A DNA stretch of 11,953 nucleotides, from positions 1 through 11,953 of the forward strand of contig CAMJXI010000021.1 in assembly GCA_946409675.1 (NCBI GenBank), given 5' to 3'. The first letter of the stretch is position 1. Every line of letters begins with the position of its first letter. Both the position numbers and the translations under genes were made by a program. The notes below the pieces were generated by a model that was not told where the DNA came from, ran no database searches, and worked only from the letters and a program-made list of their open reading frames with translations. This DNA is from an uncultured Lactobacillus sp. (GTDB taxonomy: Bacteria > Bacillota > Bacilli > Lactobacillales > Lactobacillaceae). Shown here one piece after another: positions 4,633 through 11,693 of the stretch.

Positions 4633-4715
4633 AAATAGACCCACAATTTATATTCTATCATAAACTGTTCTGATATCTCAATGATTCTTAGGGTCTATTT
4701 GTAAGAAATAGCCCC
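4633..4715. repeat. Inverted repeats around the recombinase promoter (candidate recombination sites)
   Basis: AAATAGACCC (4633-4642) and GGGTCTATTT (4691-4700) are a perfect 10-bp inverted pair enclosing the recombinase promoter. A further arm AAATAGCCCC (4706-4715) faces the second with a 5-bp spacer GTAAG, the geometry of a tyrosine recombinase core site. This last pair is followed by TTTT and could also act as a weak plus-strand terminator. A looser GGGTTAATTATT copy lies at 4607-4618. Confidence 0.5.
4652..4681 (-). promoter_or_regulatory. Promoter of the compact recombinase
   Basis: On the minus strand TTGAGA (complement of 4676-4681) and TAGAAT (complement of 4652-4657) are separated by 18 bp. 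It lies inside the inverted repeat pair 4633-4642/4691-4700. Confidence 0.6.
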
Positions 4716-4773
4716 TTTTAACATAGATATACGAAATCTAACTTTATGGGCAGCGAAATCTTCTTATCTGCGG

Positions 4774-4813
4774 TATAATTTGCTTTATTGCAATTGATTC
4801 TAATTGCAATAAA
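4774..4813 (+). promoter_or_regulatory. Methyltransferase promoter with operator-like palindrome at the start site
   Basis: A perfect TATAAT lies at 4774-4779, with no good -35 hexamer in front. The predicted start (about 4786) falls inside a 12-bp perfect inverted repeat TTTATTGCAATT/AATTGCAATAAA (4784-4795/4802-4813, 6-nt spacer). Such a palindrome across the start site is the usual place for a repressor; methyltransferases of some restriction systems repress themselves, but no helix-turn-helix extension is seen here, so the binder is unknown. As RNA it would be a 5' hairpin. Confidence 0.55.
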
Positions 4814-4841
4814 ACACAAAAACTGAAAAGAGGGAATTTAG

Positions 4842-6056
4842 ATGACAAATTCTGTAAGTTCTACTAACGAGCAAGAATTTAGTATTGATGCATTCTTTGC
4901 TGGCGTCGGTGGAATTGAGCTTGGTTTCGAGCAAACCGGCAAGTTCAGAGTTGCCTATGCGAATGAGTTCGATCAGAATGCACGAAAAACTTATTCTTTA
5001 AACAACCCAGATACACACCTAGATGGCCGTGATATTCACGATGTTGATCCTAAGGAAATTCCAAACAGCGATCTTATCGTCGGAGGATTCCCATGCCAGG
5101 CATTCTCGATAGCTGGCTATCGTAAGGGATTTGAAGATGGCCGTGGTGATTTATTCTTCGAAATGTTGAAGATGATCAAAGCAAAAAAACCAAAGGCTGT
5201 CTTCATCGAAAATGTTAAGAACTTGGTCACTCATGATCATGGTAATACATTCAAAGTCATTCGAGAGGCTCTTGTCGAAAATGGTTATTTTATCCAATGG
5301 AAAGTGCTAAACGGAAAAGATTTTGGTAATGTTCCTCAAAATCGCGAACGTATCTATGTTGTCGGCTTTAAAAATAAAACAGCCTTTGACAATTTTGAGT
5401 TTCCTGAACCAATTAAATTAACAAAAACTATTCATGATGTCATCGATTTTCATAACGATAAGAACGAAAAGTATTATTATCGCAAGGGCGTTCAGCCATT
5501 CTATGATCAATTAGTACCAGAAATTACGAGCCAAGACACTATTTATCAATGGCGTCGACAATACGTACGTGAGAATAAGACTGGTGTTATTCCGACATTA
5601 ACAGCCAATATGGGCACTGGTGGCCATAATGTTCCGCTAATTCTTACTGACTCTGGTGAAATTAGAAAACTGACACCTAAAGAAACCTTCTATGCTCAAG
5701 GTTATCCTAAAGACTTCAAACTACCAGAAATATCCAACGGCCAACTTTACAAACAAGCAGGTAATTCTGTTGTTGTACCGGTAATCAATAGAATCGCAAA
5801 AAATGTTTATTTTGCTCTAAATTCCGTTAAAGATAACAATGAATTAGAACAAAATCATGATAAATATGCTCTAATATACTCTGATATTAACAGTCGATTT
5901 GAAGGAAAGAGCTATGTAAAAAAATATAGTTCATCAATTGATGAACTAAAAAAATTTGTTGAAGCATCTGGTGTTCAATTACTAAATGATGCTGATTATA
6001 TAAAACTTGTTCAAAAGAAGAAACAAGCAACATTCTACATGATAGAAGAATCCTAA
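4842..6056 (+). CDS. Type II DNA (cytosine-5) methyltransferase
   Basis: A 404-residue protein with the ordered motifs of C5-cytosine methyltransferases: motif I FFAGVGGIELGF (18-29, AdoMet binding), motif IV GGFPCQAFS with the catalytic C85, motif VI ENVKNL (123-128), motif VIII QNRERIYVVG (166-175), motif IX RKLTPKE (275-281) and motif X QAGNSVVVPV (305-314). The target recognition region is about residues 185-268 and contains YQWRRQYVRENK and LTANMGTGGHN, a wording I associate with enzymes for GG(N)nCC-type sites; the specificity is only a guess. About 75 residues after motif X form an extra C-terminal part not needed for catalysis. AGAGGGA precedes the ATG by about 6 nt. It protects host DNA from the nuclease encoded next. 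Confidence 0.95.
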   Translation: MTNSVSSTNEQEFSIDAFFAGVGGIELGFEQTGKFRVAYANEFDQNARKTYSLNNPDTHLDGRDIHDVDPKEIPNSDLIVGGFPCQAFSIAGYRKGFEDGRGDLFFEMLKMIKAKKPKAVFIENVKNLVTHDHGNTFKVIREALVENGYFIQWKVLNGKDFGNVPQNRERIYVVGFKNKTAFDNFEFPEPIKLTKTIHDVIDFHNDKNEKYYYRKGVQPFYDQLVPEITSQDTIYQWRRQYVRENKTGVIPTLTANMGTGGHNVPLILTDSGEIRKLTPKETFYAQGYPKDFKLPEISNGQLYKQAGNSVVVPVINRIAKNVYFALNSVKDNNELEQNHDKYALIYSDINSRFEGKSYVKKYSSSIDELKKFVEASGVQLLNDADYIKLVQKKKQATFYMIEES

Positions 6057-6063
6057 ATTATTC

Positions 6064-6102
6064 AAACGAAGCTGAACCTTTAGCTTCGTTTCTTTGTATA
6101 AT
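6064..6102 (+). terminator. Terminator between methyltransferase and restriction gene, with -10 of the latter
   Basis: AAACGAAGCT (6064-6073) pairs perfectly with AGCTTCGTTT (6082-6091), followed by CTTTG, an intrinsic terminator. Immediately after it is TATAAT (6097-6102) with no good -35. The nuclease gene is therefore probably expressed by read-through and a weak promoter of its own, which would delay nuclease relative to methyltransferase. Confidence 0.7.
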
Positions 6103-6134
6103 CAAGTTATCAAATAAAATATGGAGCATAAGCT

Positions 6135-7433
6135 ATGACAGTATGGAGTCGTTACTCAAAAGAACAAAAGACTGAATACGAAGAATATCTAAAAATGTAT
6201 AGTGCACTTTCTGCACTATTTAATCAAAAATCATCTGAAACCGGCGCACCTTATTTAGACTCCAAATTTCAAGAAACAATCTATGCTCGTAGTTTCGATT
6301 CTGAAGACGTTGATATTGGAAATACACCTCATGATATCAGATCAACATTCGCAAATGACGACAAGATTGGTATTGGGATAAAGACCTGGTTAAACTCAAA
6401 TACTTCTTACCAAAAAGTTATGCAACTTAAACGTTATAAAGAAGAAATCGATAAGCACAAAGATGATTTAGATGATTTGGCATTGACTATATCAACTATC
6501 AAAAACACAAGATTGATTGCTGACTATAATCGTCTAGGTCTCAAAGACAATGAAAACATCTATCATTACGTAACTCGTGACCGAGGAACCCTAAAACTAT
6601 CTGAAACTAGCTACCCCTTAGTCGACATAAATCATCTCGAACCACAATCACTAAAAAGTAGTTCCTTTAACTTCACTGACGGCTTAAAGGAATATAAATA
6701 CACCTTTGGTGACAGCCAGGTCTTTATGAAATTTGGTGAAACTCTACCAAACACTGATCTGTTAAAGAAAATCGACATTGAAATACTAGAAGATCCATTC
6801 GAATTCATAAAACAATCATTTAAAAAGTTTTACAGTACTGGTGGCGTTCTAGTACCAGAAAAAACACGTGATTATCTATATCTTCCACTCTACTCATACA
6901 GAGACCATAAAGTATCAAAAAGTAGTGGTTTAAATGCTTGGAACGGACTACCAAAATCAGCTGGCAGTACTGTACTACGCCCAGAAGGAGAAGCCTACAT
7001 TCCAATTCCAAAAGCCCTTTGGAAGAAACACCCTTATTGGATAAATCCAACGATAAACATGAGTAAATATGCTGAATACCACCAATCCACTGGTAACTCG
7101 AGCTATCCTATCCACTTACACATGCCGGACGGAACCACATTCGACGCTATCTTTGCACAAGAAGGCTTCAAAGCACTACAAACTAACCCTCAAAACATCT
7201 TAGGAAAATGGATTCTTAATGCCTTAGGAATTAAAAAACCACAAAGACAAAGATACGATATACCAGCTACCAATATCGTTACAATGGATCGCTTAAAACA
7301 AATCGGATACGACAGCGTAAAACTATGGCGAGAAGTCCCTGCTAAGCCAGACGATTTTTGGATCGACTTCGCAGAATACGGGTCATTCGAACGATTCATA
7401 AACGACGAAACACAGACCACAGAAGAAGATTAA
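6135..7433 (+). CDS. Putative type II restriction endonuclease with B3-like DNA-binding C-terminus
   Basis: A 432-residue protein placed 78 nt after the methyltransferase in the same direction, the normal position for the partner nuclease. The N-terminal half has an EDxK-like set: E47 (KFQETIYARSF), D67 and K83 (IGIGIKTWL), compatible with a PD-(D/E)XK core, though a clear motif is lacking. The C-terminal 170 or so residues begin SGLNAWNG, then EGEAYIPIPKALWKKHPYW and DGTTFDAIFAQEGFKALQTNPQNILGKW (three pieces: 337-344, 345-352, 353-358 approximately). The pattern 'EVYIPIP ... G-KAL-x-x-NP-x-x-LGKW' resembles the B3-like recognition domain of the NgoFVII/BfiI group; no HxK phospholipase motif is present. 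GGAG lies 8 nt before the ATG. Function is inferred from context plus this resemblance. Confidence 0.72.
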   Translation: MTVWSRYSKEQKTEYEEYLKMYSALSALFNQKSSETGAPYLDSKFQETIYARSFDSEDVDIGNTPHDIRSTFANDDKIGIGIKTWLNSNTSYQKVMQLKRYKEEIDKHKDDLDDLALTISTIKNTRLIADYNRLGLKDNENIYHYVTRDRGTLKLSETSYPLVDINHLEPQSLKSSSFNFTDGLKEYKYTFGDSQVFMKFGETLPNTDLLKKIDIEILEDPFEFIKQSFKKFYSTGGVLVPEKTRDYLYLPLYSYRDHKVSKSSGLNAWNGLPKSAGSTVLRPEGEAYIPIPKALWKKHPYWINPTINMSKYAEYHQSTGNSSYPIHLHMPDGTTFDAIFAQEGFKALQTNPQNILGKWILNALGIKKPQRQRYDIPATNIVTMDRLKQIGYDSVKLWREVPAKPDDFWIDFAEYGSFERFINDETQTTEED

Positions 7434-7903
7434 AACTCCTCTTAAACCCCAACCAAAAGGTTTGAGCCGTGCCGGCTCTCTCAAGACACTTTCCCTATCA
7501 ATGAAAAAATGTCATTGAATTTTGCTTTCTTTTGACACCCAGACATACTAGATGTAGACCAAATATTTTTGAGCCACATCTAGTAGATCCAGCAACCGTT
7601 TAAACGCAACTAGCCCTTGTCCCTGGTCACCACGGTTTTACGTGACGTTGCACGTATGCTTTTATTTAAACTGATAGCATATAGAACTCAATTGGTGGCA
7701 GGGTGGTTGATTCCATTTCCTAGTCTTCCACTCCACGTCTTTTGCGGGGTCATATCCGCAGGGTTCAGTACACCCATGTCTCTAACTATGCACGTGGTCA
7801 CCAACCGCGCTAACGAGTGATTTGAACGATCAATTGACAGGGAACTACCCAAACGTCTTCTGGTTGATGATCAACCCAACCAATTCGTTTTCGCACAAAA
7901 AAA
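7434..7903. other. Gene-poor stretch rich in small hairpins
   Basis: No convincing gene is present; a 67-codon frame at 7617-7820 has no ribosome site. Short inverted repeats follow each other: AAACC/GGTTT (7444-7463), GAGCCG/CGGCTC (7464-7478), TCAATGA/TCATTGA (7498-7518), TACTAGATGT/ACATCTAGTA (7546-7555/7576-7585, perfect 10 bp), TGCGG/CCGCA (7743-7760) and the 15-bp palindrome GGTTGAT-G-ATCAACC (7862-7876). GGTCACCACG (7626-7635) and CGTGGTCACC (7793-7802) are near-complementary over 9 of 10 positions. This could be a second structured RNA or a replication control region; the case is weaker than for 1982-2824. Confidence 0.4.
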
Positions 7904-7941
7904 GTGGATTGACTACTAGACTACCCTAGTAATCAATCCAC
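7897..7941 (-). terminator. Strong minus-strand terminator
   Basis: A 16-bp stem (7904-7919/7926-7941, arms GTGGATTGACTACTAG and its near complement) has one position that is G-U on the minus strand and A-C on the plus strand. On the minus strand it is followed by seven U residues (complement of 7897-7903). The transcript it ends must begin close by, since the DNA up to 8003 contains only a divergent promoter; it may be a short antisense RNA. Confidence 0.75.
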
Positions 7942-7979
7942 TGATCTTAAATTTCAGATTAGTTGACTGTTGATTTTTT

Positions 7980-8005
7980 TCAACCCATGTTATAATATGA
8001 GTTGA
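7980..8005 (+). promoter_or_regulatory. Extended -10 promoter overlapped by operator-like inverted repeat
   Basis: TGTTATAAT (7988-7996) is an extended -10 with perfect TATAAT. It lies in the centre of TCAACCCAT (7980-7988) and ATGAGTTGA (7997-8005), complementary at 8 of 9 positions, so a bound dimer would block transcription. TTGAATTCAA and GGGTTG directly downstream continue the symmetry. Confidence 0.6.
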
Positions 8006-8101
8006 ATTCAATTGGGTTGGTCCCCAAATGAACAAAAATCTTACTACTGGTTTTAGTAAGTCGCAAGTCTCCGGGAACGTCAATTCCGCGGAGCTTTTTT
8101 T
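8003..8101 (+). ncRNA. Candidate small RNA of about 100 nt
   Basis: From the extended -10 promoter a transcript of about 100 nt would contain one hairpin CTTACTA/TAGTAAG (8040-8046/8054-8060) and end at an intrinsic terminator: CTCCGGGAA (8069-8077) pairs with TTCC-G-CGGAG (8084-8093, one bulged G), followed by seven T residues (8095-8101). An ATG frame (8028-8237) crosses it but has no ribosome site and would be cut by the terminator. Its place beside the partition repeats suggests a plasmid control RNA, or an attenuator for what follows; no target is recognised. Confidence 0.55.
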
Positions 8102-8180
8102 GTGCGCTTTTTATTTACTTGTTATCATCACCATACTTAACTACAGCGATTTTGTAAATAGTTTTTCTAAACTCATACAT

Positions 8181-8240
8181 TTACCATTTACCATTATGTT
8201 ATTACCATTTACCATTATGTTAAATGGTAAATGGTAATAA
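8181..8240. repeat. parC-like tandem and inverted repeats, first cluster
   Basis: A 21-bp unit is perfectly repeated in tandem at 8181-8201 and 8202-8222, each holding two copies of TTACCATT. The second unit also forms the left arm of an 18-bp perfect inverted repeat (8199-8216/8223-8240) with a 6-bp spacer. Short, closely spaced repeats of this kind upstream of parA are the binding sites of ribbon-helix-helix partition proteins, so this is the probable centromere. Confidence 0.75.
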
Positions 8241-8296
8241 CACTTTGTATTAGGTACATAAACAACCGATGTACAAGCATTTATTATGAATGTATA

Positions 8297-8360
8297 TGTA
8301 CATTTAACACTTTGTATGAGATAATTATCCTACAACAAAGTGTTAAATGGTAAATGGTAA
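8297..8360 (+). promoter_or_regulatory. parA promoter with operator repeats, second cluster
   Basis: TGTACA (8297-8302) and an extended -10 TGA-GATAAT (8317-8325) are 17 bp apart. The -10 lies between the arms of a 13-bp perfect inverted repeat TTTAACACTTTGT/ACAAAGTGTTAAA (8303-8315/8335-8347). Two more AATGGTAA units follow at 8346-8360, and AACACTTTGTAT also occurs at 8239-8250. The partition protein that binds here should repress its own operon. Confidence 0.65.
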
Positions 8361-8386
8361 ATATTGTTCACATAGGAGGAAAGTAC

Positions 8387-9208
8387 ATGGTCAAAATCTT
8401 GAGTTTCGCAAATTTTAAAGGCGGAGTCGGTAAAACATCGACAACGGCATTAACAAGCTGGGCGCTAGCCGCTAAAGGCTACAAAGTATTAGCCATTGAC
8501 TTTGACGCGCAGGCCAACTTGACTTCGCTATTATTAAAGACCAAAGCGAGCGGAAGTGAGAACGCAATTATCACGATTGATCGGTCATTAATGTCCGCAA
8601 TCAATGAGAATATTCCAATTAACGAGATTGCAATCAGTATCACTGACAATCTTGACCTGGTTCCGACTGCCGTTGATTTTTCAATGTATCCACGGTATCT
8701 CGATAAGATGTTTAATAGTGAAATTGAAAAAGTGTCGTTCTTCAAGAACGCACTTGGGTCATTTAAAGACAAATACGATTTTATTTTTATCGACGTACCA
8801 CCAACATTATCCTTGCAAAACGACACTGCCTTCTATGCCTGCGATGATATCGTCGTCGTTCTCCAAACTCAAGAACGAAGCATGGCCGGTGCTGAAGCAT
8901 TTATTCAGTATTTACAGAATACCCTAATTAACGAATTTGAATCATCGGTTGACGTTCTAGGAATCTTACCAGTATTGTCTAAACGAAACGCCCAAGTCGA
9001 CGCCGAAATTCTCGAGGCTGCAAAACAAGAATTCGGCGAGGAAAATATCTTTAGAAACACGATTACAATCATGGAGCGCATTAAACGAATGGATATGACG
9101 GGAATCACAGCTAACAATAACGATCGCTGGGACAACAAGGTTCATGAGTCATTCTCACTTGTTGCCGATGAACTGATTGCTCGTCTAAACTCCGTTAAGG
9201 AAGGGTAG
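8387..9208 (+). CDS. parA: ParA-type plasmid partition ATPase
   Basis: A 273-residue ATPase with the deviant Walker A motif KGGVGKT (residues 11-17, signature Lys K11), the second box IDFDAQANL with D40 (37-45) and Walker B IFIDVPP with D136 (133-139). There is no N-terminal helix-turn-helix extension, so this is the short ParA class (type Ib) that pairs with a small DNA-binding partner and an upstream centromere. The ATG at 8387 is chosen because AGGAGGA (8374-8380) precedes it by 6 nt; the frame opens 11 codons earlier at 8354, inside the operator repeats. ParA forms ATP-dependent gradients on the nucleoid and moves plasmid copies bound by the partner. Confidence 0.93.
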   Translation: MVKILSFANFKGGVGKTSTTALTSWALAAKGYKVLAIDFDAQANLTSLLLKTKASGSENAIITIDRSLMSAINENIPINEIAISITDNLDLVPTAVDFSMYPRYLDKMFNSEIEKVSFFKNALGSFKDKYDFIFIDVPPTLSLQNDTAFYACDDIVVVLQTQERSMAGAEAFIQYLQNTLINEFESSVDVLGILPVLSKRNAQVDAEILEAAKQEFGEENIFRNTITIMERIKRMDMTGITANNNDRWDNKVHESFSLVADELIARLNSVKEG

Positions 9209-9216
9209 GGGATATC

Positions 9217-9579
9217 ATGGCTGGATTGTTGGATCACAGTGGAAAGTCAAAAAAGAAGCTTACCCGTGGGGCTGAAATAAAAGTAGCTAATCAAGTTACC
9301 CGACAAGAATTATCTGATCAAGACAAGATAGCTTCGGATAATAATATTGAAATATCAATGAAAAAGCAGGTTGATTTCCCAGTAAATATTCGAGTAAATA
9401 ATCATGTCAGAAACAACATTACTGCGCTACTGAACCTCGGTTTGGGGAATTCTGCTTCCGAACTAGTCAATAGACTAGTCAACGAACAGATTGAAACTTT
9501 GGAGCCATCACAGATTAAGAGATTTAATCAGATGGTCGATATTCTGGAGCAAAAAGACTACTTGAAACGTCAAAAATAA
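9217..9579 (+). CDS. ParB-like ribbon-helix-helix partition protein
   Basis: A 120-residue protein starting 8 nt after the parA stop, with AGGGGA as ribosome site. The first 50 residues are basic, polar and probably flexible (KSKKKLTRG), as in partners that stimulate ParA. Residues about 54-92 read as a ribbon-helix-helix: a strand FPVNIRV, then helices NNHVRNNITALLNLG and SASELVNRLVNEQI. A terminal helix follows. It resembles the small proteins annotated downstream of ParA in Lactobacillus plasmids (DUF5388-type, sometimes called replication-associated). It probably binds the repeats at 8181-8240 and 8303-8360 and represses the operon. Confidence 0.8.
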   Translation: MAGLLDHSGKSKKKLTRGAEIKVANQVTRQELSDQDKIASDNNIEISMKKQVDFPVNIRVNNHVRNNITALLNLGLGNSASELVNRLVNEQIETLEPSQIKRFNQMVDILEQKDYLKRQK

Positions 9580-9586
9580 TGCAAGA

Positions 9587-9640
9587 GACAAGACATTGGC
9601 AACATTCCAATATCTTGTCTTCTTAACATTGACTTTTTTT
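9587..9640 (+). terminator. Terminator of the partition operon
   Basis: GACAAGACATTGG (9587-9599) faces CCAATATCTTGTC (9607-9619) with 12 of 13 pairs around CAACATT. The T-run follows only after about 14 bases (9634-9640), so termination may be inefficient. Confidence 0.6.
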
Positions 9641-9663
9641 ATGCGCTAATATTAAGTTGTTAA

Positions 9664-9804
9664 ACACATCATACAGTTGAATCCCACGATAATACTGGTG
9701 TTGAAACCGAATTGAAAACTTCAGCAACTAAGACGGAAACTTCGCAAGCAGAATCGCAAACATCGATAACAAAACATCATTGGTGGCAATTTAGACATAA
9801 ATAA
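9664..9804 (+). pseudogene. C-terminal remnant of an unrecognised gene
   Basis: An open frame of 46 codons runs from a TAA (9661-9663) to a TAA at 9802-9804, with no start codon at its beginning. It encodes a Thr/Ser/Glu-rich stretch (ETELKTSATKTETSQAESQ) ending in HHWWQFRHK. The low-complexity linker with a short aromatic-basic tail looks like the end of a longer protein whose front has been lost. It could also be chance; no function is proposed. Confidence 0.35.
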
Positions 9805-9853
9805 ATATACTTTGTCTCTTTATTAGGAAATTAAACGGAGTAATTTTTAATTC

Positions 9854-9881
9854 AAAAAGAACGCCAAATGGCGTTCTTTTT
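9854..9881. terminator. Bidirectional terminator after the muramidase gene
   Basis: AAAAAGAACGCC (9854-9865) and GGCGTTCTTTTT (9870-9881) form a perfect 12-bp hairpin with an AAAT loop and T-runs on both strands. It overlaps the stop of the minus-strand muramidase and also faces the plus-strand partition operon. Confidence 0.9.
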
Positions 9882-10641
9882 ATTTTATCCTTAATTGATC
9901 CCCCGGGTGAATCACCGACTTGATCGTCTTACCATTCAATTTTGCCAAATCATACATGTCTACATTGAATTTATGGGCAATCCCCCACCACGAATCCCCC
10001 GAAACGACAGTATAATACGCATCAGAGCACTCTCGATCAATAATATCTCCCGTATAATGCTCAAAAAAATCATAAGACATATCAACGTTCATGTTCATAT
10101 AATTATCCGTAAATTGCCATGTGCCAACATTATCAACACCAGGTTGCTTGTTGTTATGCGCCGCAATCCACAGATTCTTAGCAATTAACTGATCAGGATT
10201 AACTCGACCTTCCCAGATCCACGAAGCAGATGTGTAAATATCAGTCTTATGATATCCTGCAGATATCACAGTCCGCAGAAATTCATTAACACTCGATGTG
10301 GCATGATGTGGAATCTCAGGCGTCTCGACATCAACAACCATCACAGAATCGCTCATAATACCCATTTTCTTCGCATTAAGAATGAACCACATCGCTTCAT
10401 GTACGGCGTCCTTATCGTTAGAAAATCGTGCAAAATGATAAGCATGAACCTTCATGCCACACTCACGTGCATTCTTAATCTGATTTTTTGCTTTTGGATT
10501 GATATATGCCGTCCCTGGGTTAGATCCCTCCGTTATTTTAACGATCACCGCCTTAACACCAACATTTTTGAGTCTCTGAAAAAATGCCGGCGTATCAGGT
10601 TGGTGGCTGCTCACGTCTGCCACCAGATTATATGTTGCCAA
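9880..10641 (-). CDS. GH25 muramidase with C-terminal LysM domain
   Basis: A 253-residue peptidoglycan hydrolase. Residues 5-195 form a GH25 (Lyc) domain: the N-terminal DVSSHQ with D9, and the catalytic pair D104-E106 in MVVDVETPE. Further family marks are the AYHFAR strand and the GTWQFTDN segment near its end. Residues 209-252 are one LysM peptidoglycan-binding repeat (YYTVVSGDSWWGIAHKFNV). It cleaves the glycan backbone at N-acetylmuramic acid. No signal peptide is present, as in phage endolysins released through a holin. The TTG start at 10641 has AGGAGGA (10647-10653) 5 nt upstream, overlapping the end of the initiator gene, so it is the last gene of that operon. It could be a phage lysin or a wall-opening enzyme for transfer. 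Confidence 0.92.
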   Translation of the reverse strand: MATYNLVADVSSHQPDTPAFFQRLKNVGVKAVIVKITEGSNPGTAYINPKAKNQIKNARECGMKVHAYHFARFSNDKDAVHEAMWFILNAKKMGIMSDSVMVVDVETPEIPHHATSSVNEFLRTVISAGYHKTDIYTSASWIWEGRVNPDQLIAKNLWIAAHNNKQPGVDNVGTWQFTDNYMNMNVDMSYDFFEHYTGDIIDRECSDAYYTVVSGDSWWGIAHKFNVDMYDLAKLNGKTIKSVIHPGDQLRIK

Positions 10642-10655
10642 TTATATCCTCCTGT

Positions 10656-11660
10656 CTATTGTCTATACTGTGCCACTGCATCAACGTGCTTATGCTTCAT
10701 TCGCAATTGTCCGTGATAGATCGTATGGTACAGCCAACTCAGATCTCCGTCATATGCAGTCATAATTGTCGCCAAAGTCGGAGCAATCTGCTTGTCCAAC
10801 CAATCGGCCATTTGTTCAACCGTCCGATCCAATGGCATTATTGTTAATTTTAGGCTAGAAACGTTACCTAGCAAGGTATCCCACCATTTGGCAGTTGGCC
10901 AGCGTGCCTTATTTGTATCATGTTTTTCAGCCGGTTTTTCTATAAATCTAATGTAATTTTTGAGTGTCGATCGGAGCACAACCCCAATGTCCACGTGTCC
11001 TACAAGGTGTTTTGCGAGTAACTGTGCACGTTCTTTTTTGTAAACGACTTCTAAACGTGTCCAAGAAGCACTCTTTTCGCTTTCTTTTCCATTATTGGCG
11101 ATTCTTTCCAGCTTTTTATCGTAGATTCGGACAAAAATATCGGATTTTTGCGATCCAAAATACATTGTTCTTCCCAAGAAATTATTATCCGTGCAACTCC
11201 GACTATTCAATTCGTCCCACTTATTCCAGCGACTAGTAAATAGTCCATTAATCGCCGCACTATGAATCCGATCAAAATTAATCAAATTATCCTCCCGATC
11301 ATCAATGGCAAGATCGATTCGAGTAAATTTGCTCTCCGGAACCTTGCTTATCACATATACCAGCAATTCGCGAATTCCTCGAGTTTGCTCATAGACTCTG
11401 CACCCAGTCCCCGTGATGATCACGTGCATTCCCATCTTGTCGTTCTCGATCGGTCGCTCAGATTTTCCAGAGTTAAACAGCACAAAAACATTCCCTTCCG
11501 ACCATTTCCATTGACTGTTATATCCAAATCTTCCAGTAGTTAGAGCCTTAAATTCCTCCTCATTGAGTCTTAAAACGCTGGTAATCAAGTATTTAAGCTC
11601 AACTTTATGAACGGTAAATTCAAGCCAATCAAAAGCGGTAGTAAGATATGTTCCAGGCAT
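10656..11660 (-). CDS. Rep_trans-type initiator/MOBT relaxase
   Basis: A 334-residue protein with the marks of the Rep_trans family, which contains pT181-type plasmid initiators and the MOBT relaxases of ICEBs1 (NicK) and Tn916: FTRIDLAIDD with acidic metal ligands (112-121), GRTMYFGSQKSDIFVRIYDKK (two pieces, 163-172 and 173-183) and WTRLEVVYKK with E204 (200-209). Y180 in RIYDK is the best candidate for the nicking tyrosine; Y167 is the alternative. These enzymes cut one strand at a hairpin site and stay covalently attached, starting rolling-circle replication or transfer. The ATG at 11660 is chosen because GAGGTGG (11667-11673) precedes it by 6 nt. A matching nick hairpin lies 34 nt upstream; ssb precedes and the muramidase follows in one operon. 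Confidence 0.85.
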   Translation of the reverse strand: MPGTYLTTAFDWLEFTVHKVELKYLITSVLRLNEEEFKALTTGRFGYNSQWKWSEGNVFVLFNSGKSERPIENDKMGMHVIITGTGCRVYEQTRGIRELLVYVISKVPESKFTRIDLAIDDREDNLINFDRIHSAAINGLFTSRWNKWDELNSRSCTDNNFLGRTMYFGSQKSDIFVRIYDKKLERIANNGKESEKSASWTRLEVVYKKERAQLLAKHLVGHVDIGVVLRSTLKNYIRFIEKPAEKHDTNKARWPTAKWWDTLLGNVSSLKLTIMPLDRTVEQMADWLDKQIAPTLATIMTAYDGDLSWLYHTIYHGQLRMKHKHVDAVAQYRQ

Positions 11661-11693
11661 TATCGACCACCTCATTCCAACCTTGTATTTATT

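Noticed and set aside
4345..4644. 99-codon minus-strand frame overlapping the compact recombinase
   Set aside because: It is an out-of-frame shadow of the recombinase, whose frame holds all catalytic residues.
7464..7478. GAGCCG/CGGCTC hairpin as a group II intron domain V
   Set aside because: The stem is only 6 bp with a TGC loop; domain V length, AGC triad and GUGYG intron start are missing.
7617..7820. 67-codon plus-strand frame
   Set aside because: No ribosome site, no recognisable features, and it lies within hairpin-rich non-coding DNA.
8028..8237. 69-codon plus-strand frame with a hydrophobic segment
   Set aside because: No ribosome site before the ATG; a strong terminator lies inside it and its end is made of partition-site repeats.
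8181..8240. CRISPR array
   Set aside because: The 21-bp repeats are directly adjacent with no spacers, and no cas genes are present.
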